Source: Frigoriglobus tundricola
Lineage (GTDB): Bacteria > Planctomycetota > Planctomycetia > Gemmatales > Gemmataceae
Length of the DNA: 64,000 nucleotides
Reading direction: 5' to 3'
Assembly (NCBI RefSeq): GCF_013128195.2
Contig: NZ_CP053452.2
Span: 2,728,001-2,792,000, forward strand
The position numbers were made by a program, and so were the translations under genes. Positions 26,423-35,750 of this stretch are shown here, piece by piece. Positions within the stretch are counted from its first letter, which is position 1. Each line of letters starts with the position of its first letter. Under the pieces are notes generated by a model, which saw nothing but the letters and a program-made list of their open reading frames with translations, had not been told where the DNA came from and ran no database searches.

Positions 26423-26451
26423 ATTGTGACTTTCTGTCACGATTGCGTCAA
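26423..26451 (-). promoter_or_regulatory. tetR promoter with overlapping operator
   Basis: On the minus strand, -35 TTGACG (26446-26451) and -10 CACAAT (26423-26428) stand 17 bases apart. The palindrome GTGAC-TTTCT-GTCAC (26426-26440, extendable to AT-N-GTGAC...GTCAC-N-AT) overlaps the -10 and spacer. This is the classic layout for autorepression by a TetR dimer and could also cover the divergent dehydrogenase promoter. Confidence 0.65.
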
Positions 26452-26540
26452 GCGAACATGGTAAACTCGACTACCAGGAAAGAGGTCACGGTCCGAATGG
26501 TATTTTCTCACGTGGCCTCTCTTTTCCACAGGTGGCTCCC

Positions 26541-28034
26541 GTGCACGCACATCCCTTCGCCGCCCGGTACGGCAACTTCATCGGCGGGCGGTTCGTCGAA
26601 CCGAACGCCGGTAAGTACTTCGACAACATCTCCCCGATCAACGGCCAGTTCCTGTGCCAGGTGCCCCGGTCGGACGCCGCCGACGTGGAACGGGCCCTGG
26701 ACGCCGCTCATGCCGCCAAAGCCGCCTGGGGGGCCGTCCCGCCGGCTAAGCGGGCAACGATTCTCAACTGCATCGCTGACCGGATCGAGGCCCACATCAA
26801 CCGCGTCGCCGCGGCCGAGACCTGGGACAACGGCAAGCCGATCCGCGAATCGCTCAACGCCGACATCCCGCTCGCCATCGACCACTTCCGCTACTTCGCC
26901 GGCTGCGTCCGGGCCCAGGAGGGCTCCGTCTCGCAGATCGACGCGGACACCGTGGCCTACCACTTCCACGAGCCGCTCGGGGTCGTCGGCCAGATCATCC
27001 CGTGGAACTTCCCGGTCCTCATGGCGGCGTGGAAGCTCGCCCCGGCGCTCGCGGCCGGGAACTGCGTTGTCCTGAAGCCGGCCGAACAGACGCCGGCCAG
27101 CATCCTGGTCGTGACCGAACTCATCGCCGACCTGTTGCCGCCGGGCGTGCTGAACATCGTCAACGGGTTCGGCCGCGAGGTGGGCCTGCCGCTCGCCGAG
27201 AGCAAGCGGATCGCCAAGATCGCGTTCACCGGTTCGACCGCCACCGGGCGCGTCATCGCCCACGCGGCCGCCAACAACCTGATCCCGGCGACGCTCGAAC
27301 TCGGCGGCAAGTCCCCGAGCATCTTCTTCGACGACGTGATGGCGAAGGACGACGACTTCCTGAACAAAGCCGTCGAGGGCTTCGTGATGTTCGCCTTCAA
27401 CCAGGGCGAGGTCTGCACCTGTCCGAGCCGGGCGCTCGTGCAGGAATCGATTTACGGCCGGTTCATGGAACGGGCGCTCGCCCGGGTGGCGCAGATCAAG
27501 CAGGGCGACCCGCTCGACCCGGCGACGATGATCGGCGCCCAGGCGTCGCGCGAGCAGCTCCAGAAGGTTCTCAAGTACATCGACATCGGCCGGGCCGAAG
27601 GGGCGGAGCTGCTCATCGGCGGCAAGCAGGCCCACCTCGGCGGCGCGCTGTCCGGCGGGTTCTACGTCCAGCCGACCGTCTTCCGGGGCCAGAACGCGAT
27701 GCACATCTTCCAGGAGGAGATTTTCGGGCCGGTCCTTGCCGTCACCACGTTCGAGGACGACGCGGAGGCGCTGGCGATCGCGAACGACACGGAATACGGG
27801 CTGGGGGCCGGGGTCTGGAGCCGGGACGTCAACCGCTGCTACCACGTGGGCCGGGGGATCCAGGCCGGGCGCGTCTGGACGAACTGTTACCACGCCTACC
27901 CCGCCCACGCCGCGTTCGGCGGCTACAAGCACTCGGGCATCGGGCGCGAGAACCACAAGATGATGCTCGATCATTACCAGCAAACCAAGAACCTGCTCGT
28001 CAGTTACAACCCGGAGCCGGTGGGGTTCTTCTAG
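26541..28034 (+). CDS. NAD-dependent aldehyde dehydrogenase
   Basis: A 497-residue class I aldehyde dehydrogenase: [12 protein letters not shown] at the front, [20 protein letters not shown], the NAD loop [11 protein letters not shown], catalytic Glu in TLELGGKSP and catalytic Cys in [14 protein letters not shown], then [10 protein letters not shown] and [14 protein letters not shown]. Acetaldehyde or similar small aldehydes are likely, as in AldB/ExaC relatives. The GTG at 26541 has AGGTGG five bases upstream and is preferred over the GTG at 26532. The alcohol dehydrogenase gene follows after 42 bases, giving a two-step alcohol-aldehyde-acid route. Regulation is probably by the divergent TetR protein. 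Confidence 0.94.
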   Translation: MHAHPFAARYGNFIGGRFVEPNAGKYFDNISPINGQFLCQVPRSDAADVERALDAAHAAKAAWGAVPPAKRATILNCIADRIEAHINRVAAAETWDNGKPIRESLNADIPLAIDHFRYFAGCVRAQEGSVSQIDADTVAYHFHEPLGVVGQIIPWNFPVLMAAWKLAPALAAGNCVVLKPAEQTPASILVVTELIADLLPPGVLNIVNGFGREVGLPLAESKRIAKIAFTGSTATGRVIAHAAANNLIPATLELGGKSPSIFFDDVMAKDDDFLNKAVEGFVMFAFNQGEVCTCPSRALVQESIYGRFMERALARVAQIKQGDPLDPATMIGAQASREQLQKVLKYIDIGRAEGAELLIGGKQAHLGGALSGGFYVQPTVFRGQNAMHIFQEEIFGPVLAVTTFEDDAEALAIANDTEYGLGAGVWSRDVNRCYHVGRGIQAGRVWTNCYHAYPAHAAFGGYKHSGIGRENHKMMLDHYQQTKNLLVSYNPEPVGFF

Positions 28035-28076
28035 CCCGCGGCCCTCGGGTTCCCTCTCCCACTCAGGAACTCAGTC

Positions 28077-29105
28077 ATGGCGAACACGATGAGAGCGGCG
28101 GTGGTCCGCGCGTTCGGCAAACCGCTCACGATCGAAGAGCTCCCGGTCCCGGCGCCGAAGGCCGGGCAAGTGCTGGTGAAGATCGCCACGACCGGCGTGT
28201 GCCACACTGACCTGCACGCGGTCAACGGCGACTGGCCGGTCAAGCCGAAGCCGCCGTTCGTCCCCGGTCACGAGGGCATCGGGCACGTGGTCGCGGCCGG
28301 GGCCGGGGTGACGCACGTCAAGGAGGGCGATCTCGTCGGCATCCCGTGGCTGTACTCGGCGTGCGGCCACTGCGAGCACTGCTTCGCCGGCTGGGAGACG
28401 CTCTGCGAGAAGCAGGAGAACGCGGGCTATTCGGTCAACGGCAGCTTTTCGGAATACTGCGTGGCCGATCCGGACTACGTGGGCCGCATCCCGGCGAACG
28501 CGGACCTGGTGGAAATCGCCCCGGTGCTGTGCGCCGGGGTGACGGTGTACAAGGGGCTGAAGGTGACCGGCGCGAGGCCGGGTCAGTGGGTGGTCGTGTC
28601 CGGCGTCGGGGGGCTCGGCCACATGGCGGTGCAGTACGCCCGCGCGATGGGGCTGCACGTCGCGGCCGTGGACGTGGACGACAAGAAGTTGGACCTGGCC
28701 CGCAAGCTCGGGGCGGCCGTCACGGTGAACGCCGGGACGACCGACCCCGCGGCGTATGTCAAAAAGGAAACCGGCGGCGCGCACGGGGTGCTCGTGACGG
28801 CCGTGTCGCCGAAGGCGTTCGAGCAGGCGCTCGGTATGGTCCGCCGCGGCGGGACGGTGGCGCTCAACGGCCTCCCGCCGGGCACCTTCCCGCTCTCGAT
28901 CTTCGACATGGTGCTCGGCGGCATCACCGTTCGCGGGTCGATCGTCGGCACCCGGCTCGACCTCCAGGAGGCGCTCGACTTCGCCGGGGCGGGGCTCGTG
29001 AAGGCGACGGTGACGGCGGACAAACTGGAGAACATCAACGACGTGTTTGAGCGGATGCACAAGGGGCAGATCGAGGGCCGGGTCGTACTCGATCTCCGGG
29101 GGTGA
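28077..29105 (+). CDS. adhP: Zinc-dependent alcohol dehydrogenase AdhP
   Basis: A 342-residue class of zinc dehydrogenase close to bacterial AdhP/AdhA: catalytic zinc motifs [15 protein letters not shown] and GHEGIGHV, structural zinc [15 protein letters not shown], and the Rossmann motif [18 protein letters not shown] with DVDD following (Asp favouring NAD). It oxidises ethanol or other primary alcohols, or the reverse. It is the second gene after the aldehyde dehydrogenase and is probably co-expressed. It differs in family from the isopropanol-type enzyme at 5758. Confidence 0.94.
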   Translation: MANTMRAAVVRAFGKPLTIEELPVPAPKAGQVLVKIATTGVCHTDLHAVNGDWPVKPKPPFVPGHEGIGHVVAAGAGVTHVKEGDLVGIPWLYSACGHCEHCFAGWETLCEKQENAGYSVNGSFSEYCVADPDYVGRIPANADLVEIAPVLCAGVTVYKGLKVTGARPGQWVVVSGVGGLGHMAVQYARAMGLHVAAVDVDDKKLDLARKLGAAVTVNAGTTDPAAYVKKETGGAHGVLVTAVSPKAFEQALGMVRRGGTVALNGLPPGTFPLSIFDMVLGGITVRGSIVGTRLDLQEALDFAGAGLVKATVTADKLENINDVFERMHKGQIEGRVVLDLRG

Positions 29106-29372
29106 GCCGACAGGCGGGCGGCCACACGCGGCCGCCCCGCCATTTGCGAATCAACGGACAGAGCGGGCGGTGTTACCGCTGCGCAGCGGCGGGCACAATT
29201 GTTCTCCACGGAAGCCGAAACGGCGCTTCGGCTCGTGTGGTTCTTTCTGCCAAGGTGGGACGAGATCGGCGCGCTCTTCCGTTTTGCCATTGTGATCCCA
29301 GGGTTCGGCTTCCGGCCGCACGAACGTATCGCTATAGCCCGAATCGGAGCGTTCACGGCACCGGAGGTCGCG

Positions 29373-30203
29373 ATGCGAACACTCGGTTATGCGATAGCAC
29401 TTGGGTTGACTCTCCTTGTCGCGGGGCCGACCGCCTCATCGCCCCCTCCGCCGGTGTTCGACCTCGGTGTGTGCGGCACGAACGCGACCGATATCGTCGT
29501 GACCGATCCCGACGGGGTCGTGCTGGAATGCTGGCGCGGCGAACTGCGGCCGGGAGACATCGTGCGACTCGGACCGGCCCGGCTGACCCCAGCGAACGCG
29601 CTCCCGTGGGATTGCTTACGATTGCGGCCGGATCGCGCCCTCAGCGGCTACTATCGCGATTACGAATCACAAGTACTATGCGGTCATAGAAGCCACTACG
29701 ACCCAGGACCGAATTCTCAAACGCCAGAAGGTGTTGAATACAAACTCCCACGAATCGAGCTGTGGCCCACAGACGAAGTATCCCAATTGGAACGCCGTCT
29801 CGTGTTGTTCCTTCGCAAGGAAGGGCGTGAGGCAGCGGCGGTTTGGGCGCCCGTCGCGGTTCCTCGGACCGATCGGATGGAATTGGGCTACGTTAACAAA
29901 GACTTGGCCTGGGCGACCCGTCGAGTGCATCAGAAGTTCGGTCGTTTTTCGACGAGTATTGCTTGGGTGGAAGCCGGTCGCGTCCTCGTGTTACAAGCAT
30001 CCCTCGAGCGTATTTCGTACCAGAACTGGTCGCCGCAATTAACTCCGATCGCACTCGATTACGAGCATTTCAAAACGCAAGTTTTGGCGTTACCCGCTCC
30101 TCCACGTCTCGCTCTGGACACCAAGTCTCGCGAGTTCACGCCTTCGTCCCATATGACACTGACGGGTTTATCCACGCGGCTGTGGGCTCCACCCACGAAG
30201 TGA
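29373..30203 (+). CDS. Secreted hypothetical protein
   Basis: A 276-residue protein with a signal peptide (LGYAIALGLTLLVAGPTAS) and GGAGG before the ATG at 29373. The body has mixed strands and helices, with VFDLGVCGTNATDIVVTDPD near the front and LERRLVLFLRKEGREAAAVW in the middle. I do not recognise a family. From about 29650 the DNA is visibly less GC-rich than neighbouring genes and uses A/T-ending codons more often. This may mean the gene was acquired recently or is little expressed. It lies alone between adhP and an ABC transporter. Confidence 0.65.
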   Translation: MRTLGYAIALGLTLLVAGPTASSPPPPVFDLGVCGTNATDIVVTDPDGVVLECWRGELRPGDIVRLGPARLTPANALPWDCLRLRPDRALSGYYRDYESQVLCGHRSHYDPGPNSQTPEGVEYKLPRIELWPTDEVSQLERRLVLFLRKEGREAAAVWAPVAVPRTDRMELGYVNKDLAWATRRVHQKFGRFSTSIAWVEAGRVLVLQASLERISYQNWSPQLTPIALDYEHFKTQVLALPAPPRLALDTKSREFTPSSHMTLTGLSTRLWAPPTK

Positions 30204-30313
30204 GGGCGGCTATCCCGTTTTCGCCATTTTGCGCCCAATTTGCCCTGGATTCGTTAGCCCGCCGCGGCTATGGCCCCGCTTCCCATGTCAACAGTTCGGG
30301 GAGGGTTGCGCCC

Positions 30314-31315
30314 GTGGCGGAAGCGACTGAGCTGGTCGTCGAGACACAACACCTGACGAAGATCTACCAGAACCGGCAGATCGCGCTCAACGACGTGTCG
30401 CTCACCATCGAGCCGGGGTGCGTCCTGGGGCTACTCGGCCCGAATGGGGCGGGAAAAACCACGTTCCTGCGCCTCGTGCTGGGGCTCCACCGACCCACCG
30501 CCGGGTGGGCGAAGGTGTTCAAACAGACGATGTCGCCCAACGCCGCCGACCTGCGCCGGCGCATCGGCTACATCCCCACGAACCCGCAGTTCCCCAAGGG
30601 CATGACGCCGATCGTCTACCTGGACTACATCGCGCGCCTCTTCGGTCTACCCGCGGACGTCCGGAAGCCGAAGCTCGCGACCCTGATTCGTGCCGTCGAT
30701 CTGCTGCCGCACTCGGGCGATTCCATCGCGCACTTCACTCCCGGCATGACCGCCCGGCTCGCCGTGGCGGCGAGCCTCATCAACGAGCCGGACCTGCTCA
30801 TCTGGGACGAGCCCACGCACGGCCTGGACATCGAAGCCCGCCGGTCGATGCTCGAACTCATCAAGCGGCTCGCGGCCGAGAAGACGCTCATCATCAGCAG
30901 CCACAACCTGAGCGACGTGGACGAGGTGTGCAACCACGCCTGCGTGCTGAACAAGGGGCAGTTGATCTTCCACGGCAGCCTGCAAGACCTGAAGGGCCGC
31001 ATCCGCAAGAACCACTACGAACTCGACCTGGACGGCGAGCAGAAGGCCATCACCAAGACGGTGCAGGCCGTTCGCGCGCTGAAGGACGTGACGCACGCGG
31101 TGCTGCGCCACCGGCGGCTGGACGTGAAGCTCGGCGACGAGACGTCCAACGCGCTCGTCCTCGCGCAACTGTTCCAGACGCTCGCGGACCACAAGGTCTC
31201 GCTCATCACCGTGCGCAGCGTGGGCATGCAGACCGAGCAGGCGTACCTGGACCTGGTCGAGAAGGAAGAGGGCCGCGGGTTCGCCCGCCTGTACCAGACT
31301 GCTGAGGCAGCTTGA
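30314..31315 (+). CDS. ABC transporter ATP-binding protein
   Basis: A 333-residue ATPase: Walker A GPNGAGKTT, Walker B LLIWDEPTHGLD, and the switch His in IISSHNLSDVDEV. The signature motif reads FTPGMTARLAVA in place of LSGGQ, an unusual variant that keeps its position. About 100 C-terminal residues form a regulatory tail. The GTG at 30314 is the start that precedes the ATELVVETQHLTKIY core. A membrane partner is encoded 135 bases downstream, beyond a long inverted repeat. The pattern is that of ABC-2 type exporters. The substrate is unknown. Confidence 0.9.
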   Translation: MAEATELVVETQHLTKIYQNRQIALNDVSLTIEPGCVLGLLGPNGAGKTTFLRLVLGLHRPTAGWAKVFKQTMSPNAADLRRRIGYIPTNPQFPKGMTPIVYLDYIARLFGLPADVRKPKLATLIRAVDLLPHSGDSIAHFTPGMTARLAVAASLINEPDLLIWDEPTHGLDIEARRSMLELIKRLAAEKTLIISSHNLSDVDEVCNHACVLNKGQLIFHGSLQDLKGRIRKNHYELDLDGEQKAITKTVQAVRALKDVTHAVLRHRRLDVKLGDETSNALVLAQLFQTLADHKVSLITVRSVGMQTEQAYLDLVEKEEGRGFARLYQTAEAA

Positions 31316-31325
31316 ACGAAGCATC

Positions 31326-31428
31326 TCACCACAAAGGCACAAAGATCAACACAAAGGGACACAAAGAAGGCCGAAATCGAGTTCTGCACTTTGTGTCCCT
31401 TTGTGCATCCTTTGTGCCCTTGTGGTGA
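31326..31428. repeat. Long inverted repeat between the ABC genes
   Basis: Two arms of about 40 bases (31326-31366 and 31389-31428) are near-perfect complements built from CACAAAGG-type words (TCACCACAA at the outer end). The loop is about 22 bases. The transcript through it would fold into a very long hairpin between the ATPase and permease genes. It looks like a mobile palindromic element rather than a gene. Confidence 0.8.
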
Positions 31429-31450
31429 AGTCTTATTCCGAGGCCCAACA

Positions 31451-32236
31451 ATGGAAGCGTCTCCGGCGGTCGTTACGGTCCGGTTCAACAAGTTTCTGCC
31501 GTACTGGGCGGTGCTCCAAACCGATCTGCGGCAGACCGCGCGCAGTTGGGTCTACCGCTTGTGGGTGCTGATGACGGTTCTCGCCGCGGCGGGGCTGTTG
31601 TTGTACCGCGTCGGGCTGCACAAGGAGGCGGGCCTGTTCCAGAGCGCCGCGGCCCAGAGCGGCGACCTGTTCCGCGTCATGGTGGTCGGCAGCCTCGCGC
31701 TCGTGGTGGTGCTGGCCGTGTCCGCGGTCGGCTCCGAGCGCGGAACGGTGGCCGATTCCGTGCTGAGCCGCGGGATCAGCCGGCACCAGTACTTTCTGGC
31801 GAAGTGGCACGCGCGCCTCGTGGTCGTGACCGTCACGTTCGCGGTGCTGGCGTGCGCCGTGCTGATGGCGAGTTACTTGCTGTTCAAGGACGATACACAG
31901 TCCGACCTGTCGCTCGGCGGGGGACTGGTCGCGGTGCTGGCGGTGTGCGCGGTCCTCGCGGCCATCGTGTCGTGGGGCGTCACGATCGGCGCGCTGACCA
32001 ACGGCACCGTTCTCGGCATCACGGTGTTCTGGCTGGTGCTGTACGGCTCGGCGTTCCTGCTCTCGCTGCTGCCGGAGCCGTGGCCGTCACCGGAGCGGCA
32101 ACTGGCCCGGTTGAAGTACGTTCTCCAGGGGCAGTACAACGCCGCGGTGCTGACGCAGTTACTCGTGGCTTCGGGTGTGGCGAGTGTTGCGGCCGCGGTC
32201 GTGGGGCTGGCCGGGTTCAGCAAGCGCGACGTGTGA
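31451..32236 (+). CDS. ABC-2 type transporter permease
   Basis: A 261-residue membrane protein with about six hydrophobic segments (LWVLMTVLAAAGLLLY, VMVVGSLALVVVLAVSAVG, VVVTVTFAVLACAVLMASYL, GGLVAVLAVCAVLAAIVS, GTVLGITVFWLVLYGSAFLL, LLVASGVASVAAAVVGLAGF). The cytoplasmic loop DSVLSRGISRHQYFLAKW is typical of ABC-2 permeases of the NosY/YtrF sort. It pairs with the ATPase upstream. The ATG at 31451 follows the inverted repeat directly. Confidence 0.85.
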   Translation: MEASPAVVTVRFNKFLPYWAVLQTDLRQTARSWVYRLWVLMTVLAAAGLLLYRVGLHKEAGLFQSAAAQSGDLFRVMVVGSLALVVVLAVSAVGSERGTVADSVLSRGISRHQYFLAKWHARLVVVTVTFAVLACAVLMASYLLFKDDTQSDLSLGGGLVAVLAVCAVLAAIVSWGVTIGALTNGTVLGITVFWLVLYGSAFLLSLLPEPWPSPERQLARLKYVLQGQYNAAVLTQLLVASGVASVAAAVVGLAGFSKRDV

Positions 32237-32250
32237 TTCGGGACTTCGCT

Positions 32251-32547
32251 TCAGCGCCCCAGCGCCCAGGCGAGGGCGGCCAGGAACGCCAGCGCCATCA
32301 TCACGATCCACGCCGCGGACTTCCCCTCACGCGGCGCGTCCTCTCGGGACAGGTACATCCCGCACTTCGGGCACTGCTGGGCTTCTTCATCGATTTCGGC
32401 CCGGCAGTGCGGGCACGGAACGACCGCACGCTCCTCGTCGGCGTAGAGCCCGGCCGGATACGTTTCCGGGTCGTCCGGGTCGTAATCGGTCTCGGCGTCG
32501 TACTCGTCCGAGTCGTCGTCGGGGTCGTCGTGTCGTGTGCGTGCCAT
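32251..32547 (-). CDS. Small zinc-ribbon protein with a membrane tail
   Basis: A 98-residue protein: an acidic N-terminus (DDPDDDSDEYDAETDYDPDD), a zinc ribbon (CPHCRAEIDEEAQQCPKCGM) and one C-terminal hydrophobic helix (AAWIVMMALAFLAALAWALG). CAGGAG precedes the ATG at 32547. It is convergent with the ABC permease gene, 14 bases apart. It is probably a membrane-anchored adaptor, with no known role. Confidence 0.75.
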   Translation of the reverse strand: MARTRHDDPDDDSDEYDAETDYDPDDPETYPAGLYADEERAVVPCPHCRAEIDEEAQQCPKCGMYLSREDAPREGKSAAWIVMMALAFLAALAWALGR

Positions 32548-32630
32548 GTTGCTCCTGTCGGTAGTCGAGGAGGCTTTGCGACGAGGCTCGCTGGCGCCGA
32601 GCTTTGCAAATCCCGCTTGCGTCTTTACAC

Positions 32631-32704
32631 TTGTGGCACAGGCTTTCCAGCCTGTGTGCCCTTGAGCTTCGGGCGCACAGGCTGGAAAGCCTGTGCCACG
32701 ACAA
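32631..32704. repeat. Inverted repeat with GTGGCACAGGC arms
   Basis: The arms GTGGCACAGGCTTTCCAGCC and onward (32633-32661) and the complement (32671-32699) are almost perfect, with a nine-base loop. It lies between the DUF1015 stop and the start of the small zinc-ribbon gene. It is a different sequence family from the repeats at 31326 and 34116. Confidence 0.8.
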
Positions 32705-32783
32705 GACCCTTTCACGGAACCGCGTCACGATCCGCCGTCGGGTCGCGTGCGGAGCCACGCTCGACCGCGACCTACACCACCGA

Positions 32784-34088
32784 CTAATCCTTCTTCAGCG
32801 AGTTGAACACCAGACCTGTGAGCAACTTCGGATAGAAGTACGTCGATTTCGGCGGCATCTTCTCGCCGTTCCCCGCGATCCGCTCGACGTGTTCCATCGT
32901 CGCGGGCGGCACCAGACACGCGAGCTGGCACTCCCGTTTCGCCGTCGCGTCGGTGACCTCGCTCAGCAGGTGGACGTACTTGCACGCCGGCTCGCCGCCG
33001 ATCCTCTCGCGGAGCAGGCGGTCGAGGACGAGCTTGTGCAGCACGCTCACGCCCAGGCCGCGCCAGTCGTCGCTCTGCTCGGGGGCCAGTTCCGCCATCA
33101 CGGTGGTGTCGCGCAGCTTCGCGACCAGCCACTGCCCGTCCGCGACGGTGCCGAAGCCCAGGGTCGTCTGCGCGCCGTCCATCTCGATGTGTTCCCACGC
33201 CGCTCGCGCGTCCGTGCCGGTGCGTTCCACGATGTCGAAGTGGCCGCCGAGCGCCGCTTCCAGTTGTGGGGCCGTCACGTTCGCCGCGAGCCCGCTCACG
33301 AGCCGGTGCGTGGGCAGGATCAGGAGCCCCGGGTCGCTCATGCCGACGAGCATCATCAGGCAGAAGTTCGGGGCCGCCTCGTCGTCCGCGACCTCGCCCA
33401 GCGCGCGGCGCTCTTCGAGGTATTTCACGCCGGTTTCGTAGCGGTGGTGGCCGTCGGCGATGTACACCGGCTTCGGTCCCATCAGGCCGATCACTTTGCT
33501 CACGGTTGCGGAATCCGTTACCGACCAGAGGCGGTTGGTGACGCCGAGGTGGTCCTTCGCCACCAGCGGCGGCGCGGAGCGGATGAGGGGTTCGAGTAGG
33601 GCGAACACCTCGCCCTCGTCCGGGTACAAACCGAACACCGGGGACAGGTTGAAGCCGGTGGCGCGGTACAGCTTCAGCCGGTCCTCCTTGGGGCCGGACA
33701 TCGTCTGTTCGTGCGGGAACACCTTCCCTTTTCCGAACGCTTCCAACCGCACGCGGGCCATGAGCCCGCGGCGCGTGAACGTCGCCCCCTCAACGGTGTA
33801 CTCTTGTTCGTACACGTACAGCCCGCGGGCGGTGTCCTGGCGGATCACGTTCGCGGCCACCCACTCGCGGAGCGTGTTGCCGGCGCGGGTGTACTTGTTG
33901 TGTTGGTCGTCGTCGCCCGGTTCGTCGCGCGTCAGTTCGAGCCGGATCGCGTTGTACGGGCTGGCGTCGTACAGCTTTTGCTGGAGCGCGGTATCGATCA
34001 CGTCGTACGGGGGCGCGACCACATCGGACAGCGTGCCGACGCTACCCAGGTCGTACCGGAACCCGCGGAACCCACGAATGTCAGCCAT
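32784..34088 (-). CDS. DUF1015 family protein
   Basis: A 434-residue protein matching DUF1015: FRGFRYDLGSVGTLSDVVAP, PPYDVI, YNAIRLELTRDEPG, FPHEQTMSGPKEDRLKLYRA, LSPVFGLYPD, YIADGHHRYETGVKYLEE and PTHRLVSGL. The family is widespread in bacteria and often called a putative HTH domain protein or SerC-neighbour. No reaction is established. The DGHHRY and PHEQT motifs look like an active site. It stands between two long inverted repeats and has no obvious operon partner. Confidence 0.85.
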   Translation of the reverse strand: MADIRGFRGFRYDLGSVGTLSDVVAPPYDVIDTALQQKLYDASPYNAIRLELTRDEPGDDDQHNKYTRAGNTLREWVAANVIRQDTARGLYVYEQEYTVEGATFTRRGLMARVRLEAFGKGKVFPHEQTMSGPKEDRLKLYRATGFNLSPVFGLYPDEGEVFALLEPLIRSAPPLVAKDHLGVTNRLWSVTDSATVSKVIGLMGPKPVYIADGHHRYETGVKYLEERRALGEVADDEAAPNFCLMMLVGMSDPGLLILPTHRLVSGLAANVTAPQLEAALGGHFDIVERTGTDARAAWEHIEMDGAQTTLGFGTVADGQWLVAKLRDTTVMAELAPEQSDDWRGLGVSVLHKLVLDRLLRERIGGEPACKYVHLLSEVTDATAKRECQLACLVPPATMEHVERIAGNGEKMPPKSTYFYPKLLTGLVFNSLKKD

Positions 34089-34115
34089 TCCACCTCTCCA
34101 AAAATCAAGAAGACA

Positions 34116-34244
34116 GGAGAGTTTTATCCGCAGGTTCCACAGATGACACAGGTTGGCAGACAGAAGAGGAGAGTTTTGAATTCCGCTCTCTGTTTCCTGC
34201 CTTCTATCTGTGTCCTCTGTGGAATCTGCGGATAAAAACTCTCC
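34116..34244. repeat. Long inverted repeat upstream of the DUF1015 gene
   Basis: Outer arms of about 36 bases (starting GGAGAGTTTTATCCGCAG and returning as its complement) are near-perfect, and inner parts are partly paired as well. It fills the space between the CNNM-type gene stop and the DUF1015 start. The AT-rich TTTTAT steps differ from the surrounding GC content. Confidence 0.8.
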
Positions 34245-34248
34245 CGCC

Positions 34249-35364
34249 TCAGCTCCCGGCCGGTTTCTCCGGCGCTCGGGGCCGGTGTACCTGCGGCCCG
34301 GACGCCCCCGCCGCGCGGCGGCGCGCCAGTTTCAGCTTAGGCACCGGTACGTCGTGTTCGTCCTCAATGTCGCCGACGATTTCTTCCAACACGTCTTCGA
34401 GCGTGATGAGACCGAGTACCGCCCCCGTGGCGTCGCGGACGATCGACATCGGCCGGTGCGATTTGCGGAACAGCCGGAAGGCGTTCGCCACCGGTTCGTC
34501 CGGGGCGAGGAAGGTGGCCGGGTAGAGCGCGTCTTCCAGCAGCACCACGCCGGACGTGCTGAAGAGGAAGAACAGGTCCTTGGTGTTGACGATGCCGACG
34601 ATGTTGTCCGGGGTGCCGTCGTACACCGGGAGGCGGGTGTGCGCGCCGAGCCGGGCGATCTCCATCACCCGGTCCGGCGGGCTGTTGACGTCCAGTGCGG
34701 CCATTTTCTCCCGCGGCACCATGCAGTCGCGCACGGTCTTGTCCGCCAGCGCGAACACGTTCAGGACCATATCGGCCGCGTCCGCGTCGATCGCGCCGGC
34801 CTGTTCGCTGTCTTCCACCAGCAGCCGCAGCTCGTCCACCGAGTGGACCTCGCCCTCGTCGCCGGTGTCGCGGTAGCCCAGGCGGCGGAGGAACCACGTG
34901 CTGGACCCGTTCATGAGCCGGATGAGCGGGCTGGCGACGCGGCCGAACAGGTTCACCGGCCCCGCCACCCACAGCCCGACCGATTCGCTCGCCTGAAGCG
35001 CCGCGAGCTTCGGCATTTGTTCACCGAAGACGACGTGCATGTACGTAATGAGCCCGAGCGTGACGACGATCGACAGCACCCGCGTCCACTCGGGCGGCAG
35101 CCCGGCCATCAGCGGCTGGATGAGGTGGTGGACGGCCGGCTCGCTGACGAAGCCGAGCGCGAGGCTGGCGACGGTGATCCCGAGCTGGCACGCGGCGACG
35201 CTCCGGTCCAGGTCGGTGATCGCGTGCAGCAGGGCCGCGGCCCCGGTCTTGCCGTCGTTCACCAGCTCCTCCACCCGCGTCGGGCGGATGGAGACCAGCG
35301 CGAACTCGGCGGCGACGAAGAACCCGTTGACCGCGACCAGCAGCGGGATGGCGAACAGGCCCAC
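34249..35364 (-). CDS. CNNM/HlyC-type membrane protein with CBS domains
   Basis: A 371-residue protein with an N-terminal CNNM transmembrane domain (LLVAVNGFFVAAEFALVSIR, RSVAACQLGITVASLALGF, VVFGEQMPKLAAL). A CBS pair follows (RDCMVPREKMAALDVNS, TRLPVYDGTPDNIVGIVNTK, SHRPMSIVRDATGAVLGLIT, LEDVLEEIVGDIEDE). Relatives handle magnesium or cobalt efflux. The usual C-terminal CorC domain is absent, and it ends soon after the CBS pair with a basic, Pro-rich tail. The GTG at 35364 is the only standard start available near the first membrane helix. No Shine-Dalgarno is visible, so the true start may be a rare codon slightly upstream. Confidence 0.86.
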   Translation of the reverse strand: MGLFAIPLLVAVNGFFVAAEFALVSIRPTRVEELVNDGKTGAAALLHAITDLDRSVAACQLGITVASLALGFVSEPAVHHLIQPLMAGLPPEWTRVLSIVVTLGLITYMHVVFGEQMPKLAALQASESVGLWVAGPVNLFGRVASPLIRLMNGSSTWFLRRLGYRDTGDEGEVHSVDELRLLVEDSEQAGAIDADAADMVLNVFALADKTVRDCMVPREKMAALDVNSPPDRVMEIARLGAHTRLPVYDGTPDNIVGIVNTKDLFFLFSTSGVVLLEDALYPATFLAPDEPVANAFRLFRKSHRPMSIVRDATGAVLGLITLEDVLEEIVGDIEDEHDVPVPKLKLARRRAAGASGPQVHRPRAPEKPAGS

Positions 35365-35750
35365 GACCAGAAGTGTGGCGCTGGCCTCGTCCCCGGCGAA
35401 CGCGAGAAGCGGGAGTGCAGGCGGGTGAATAGTCGTTACGCTCGCGAGCGACGGCGGAAGTCGTTACTCCCTCCGTCCAATGGGTGCCGCGGCCGCACGC
35501 CGCGACCGCGAGACACCGGATATTCTATCACGGAGGGGACCGACGGCCGGAACCGGCCAACATCTCCTTCTGTTCCCGGGCGGTCTCCTCAGATGCCGTC
35601 AGTCCGCCACTGGCATAGGCGCGGGGCGTGCGGGCTGCGTAGAGTGTGTTGGTGGAGGCACTTGGAGCGGCCGTGAAGCCCGGCTCTGCGGGCGACAGGT
35701 CGCGAGGTCAATCGATCCACACGGAGGGATTCGGCGCCGGCGCCACACCG
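35365..35750. other. 386-base divergent intergenic region
   Basis: It separates the CNNM gene (minus) from the TIGR02996 array (plus) and should contain both promoters. A -10-like TATTCT lies near 35521, without a good -35. No gene-like frame was found. Confidence 0.4.
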
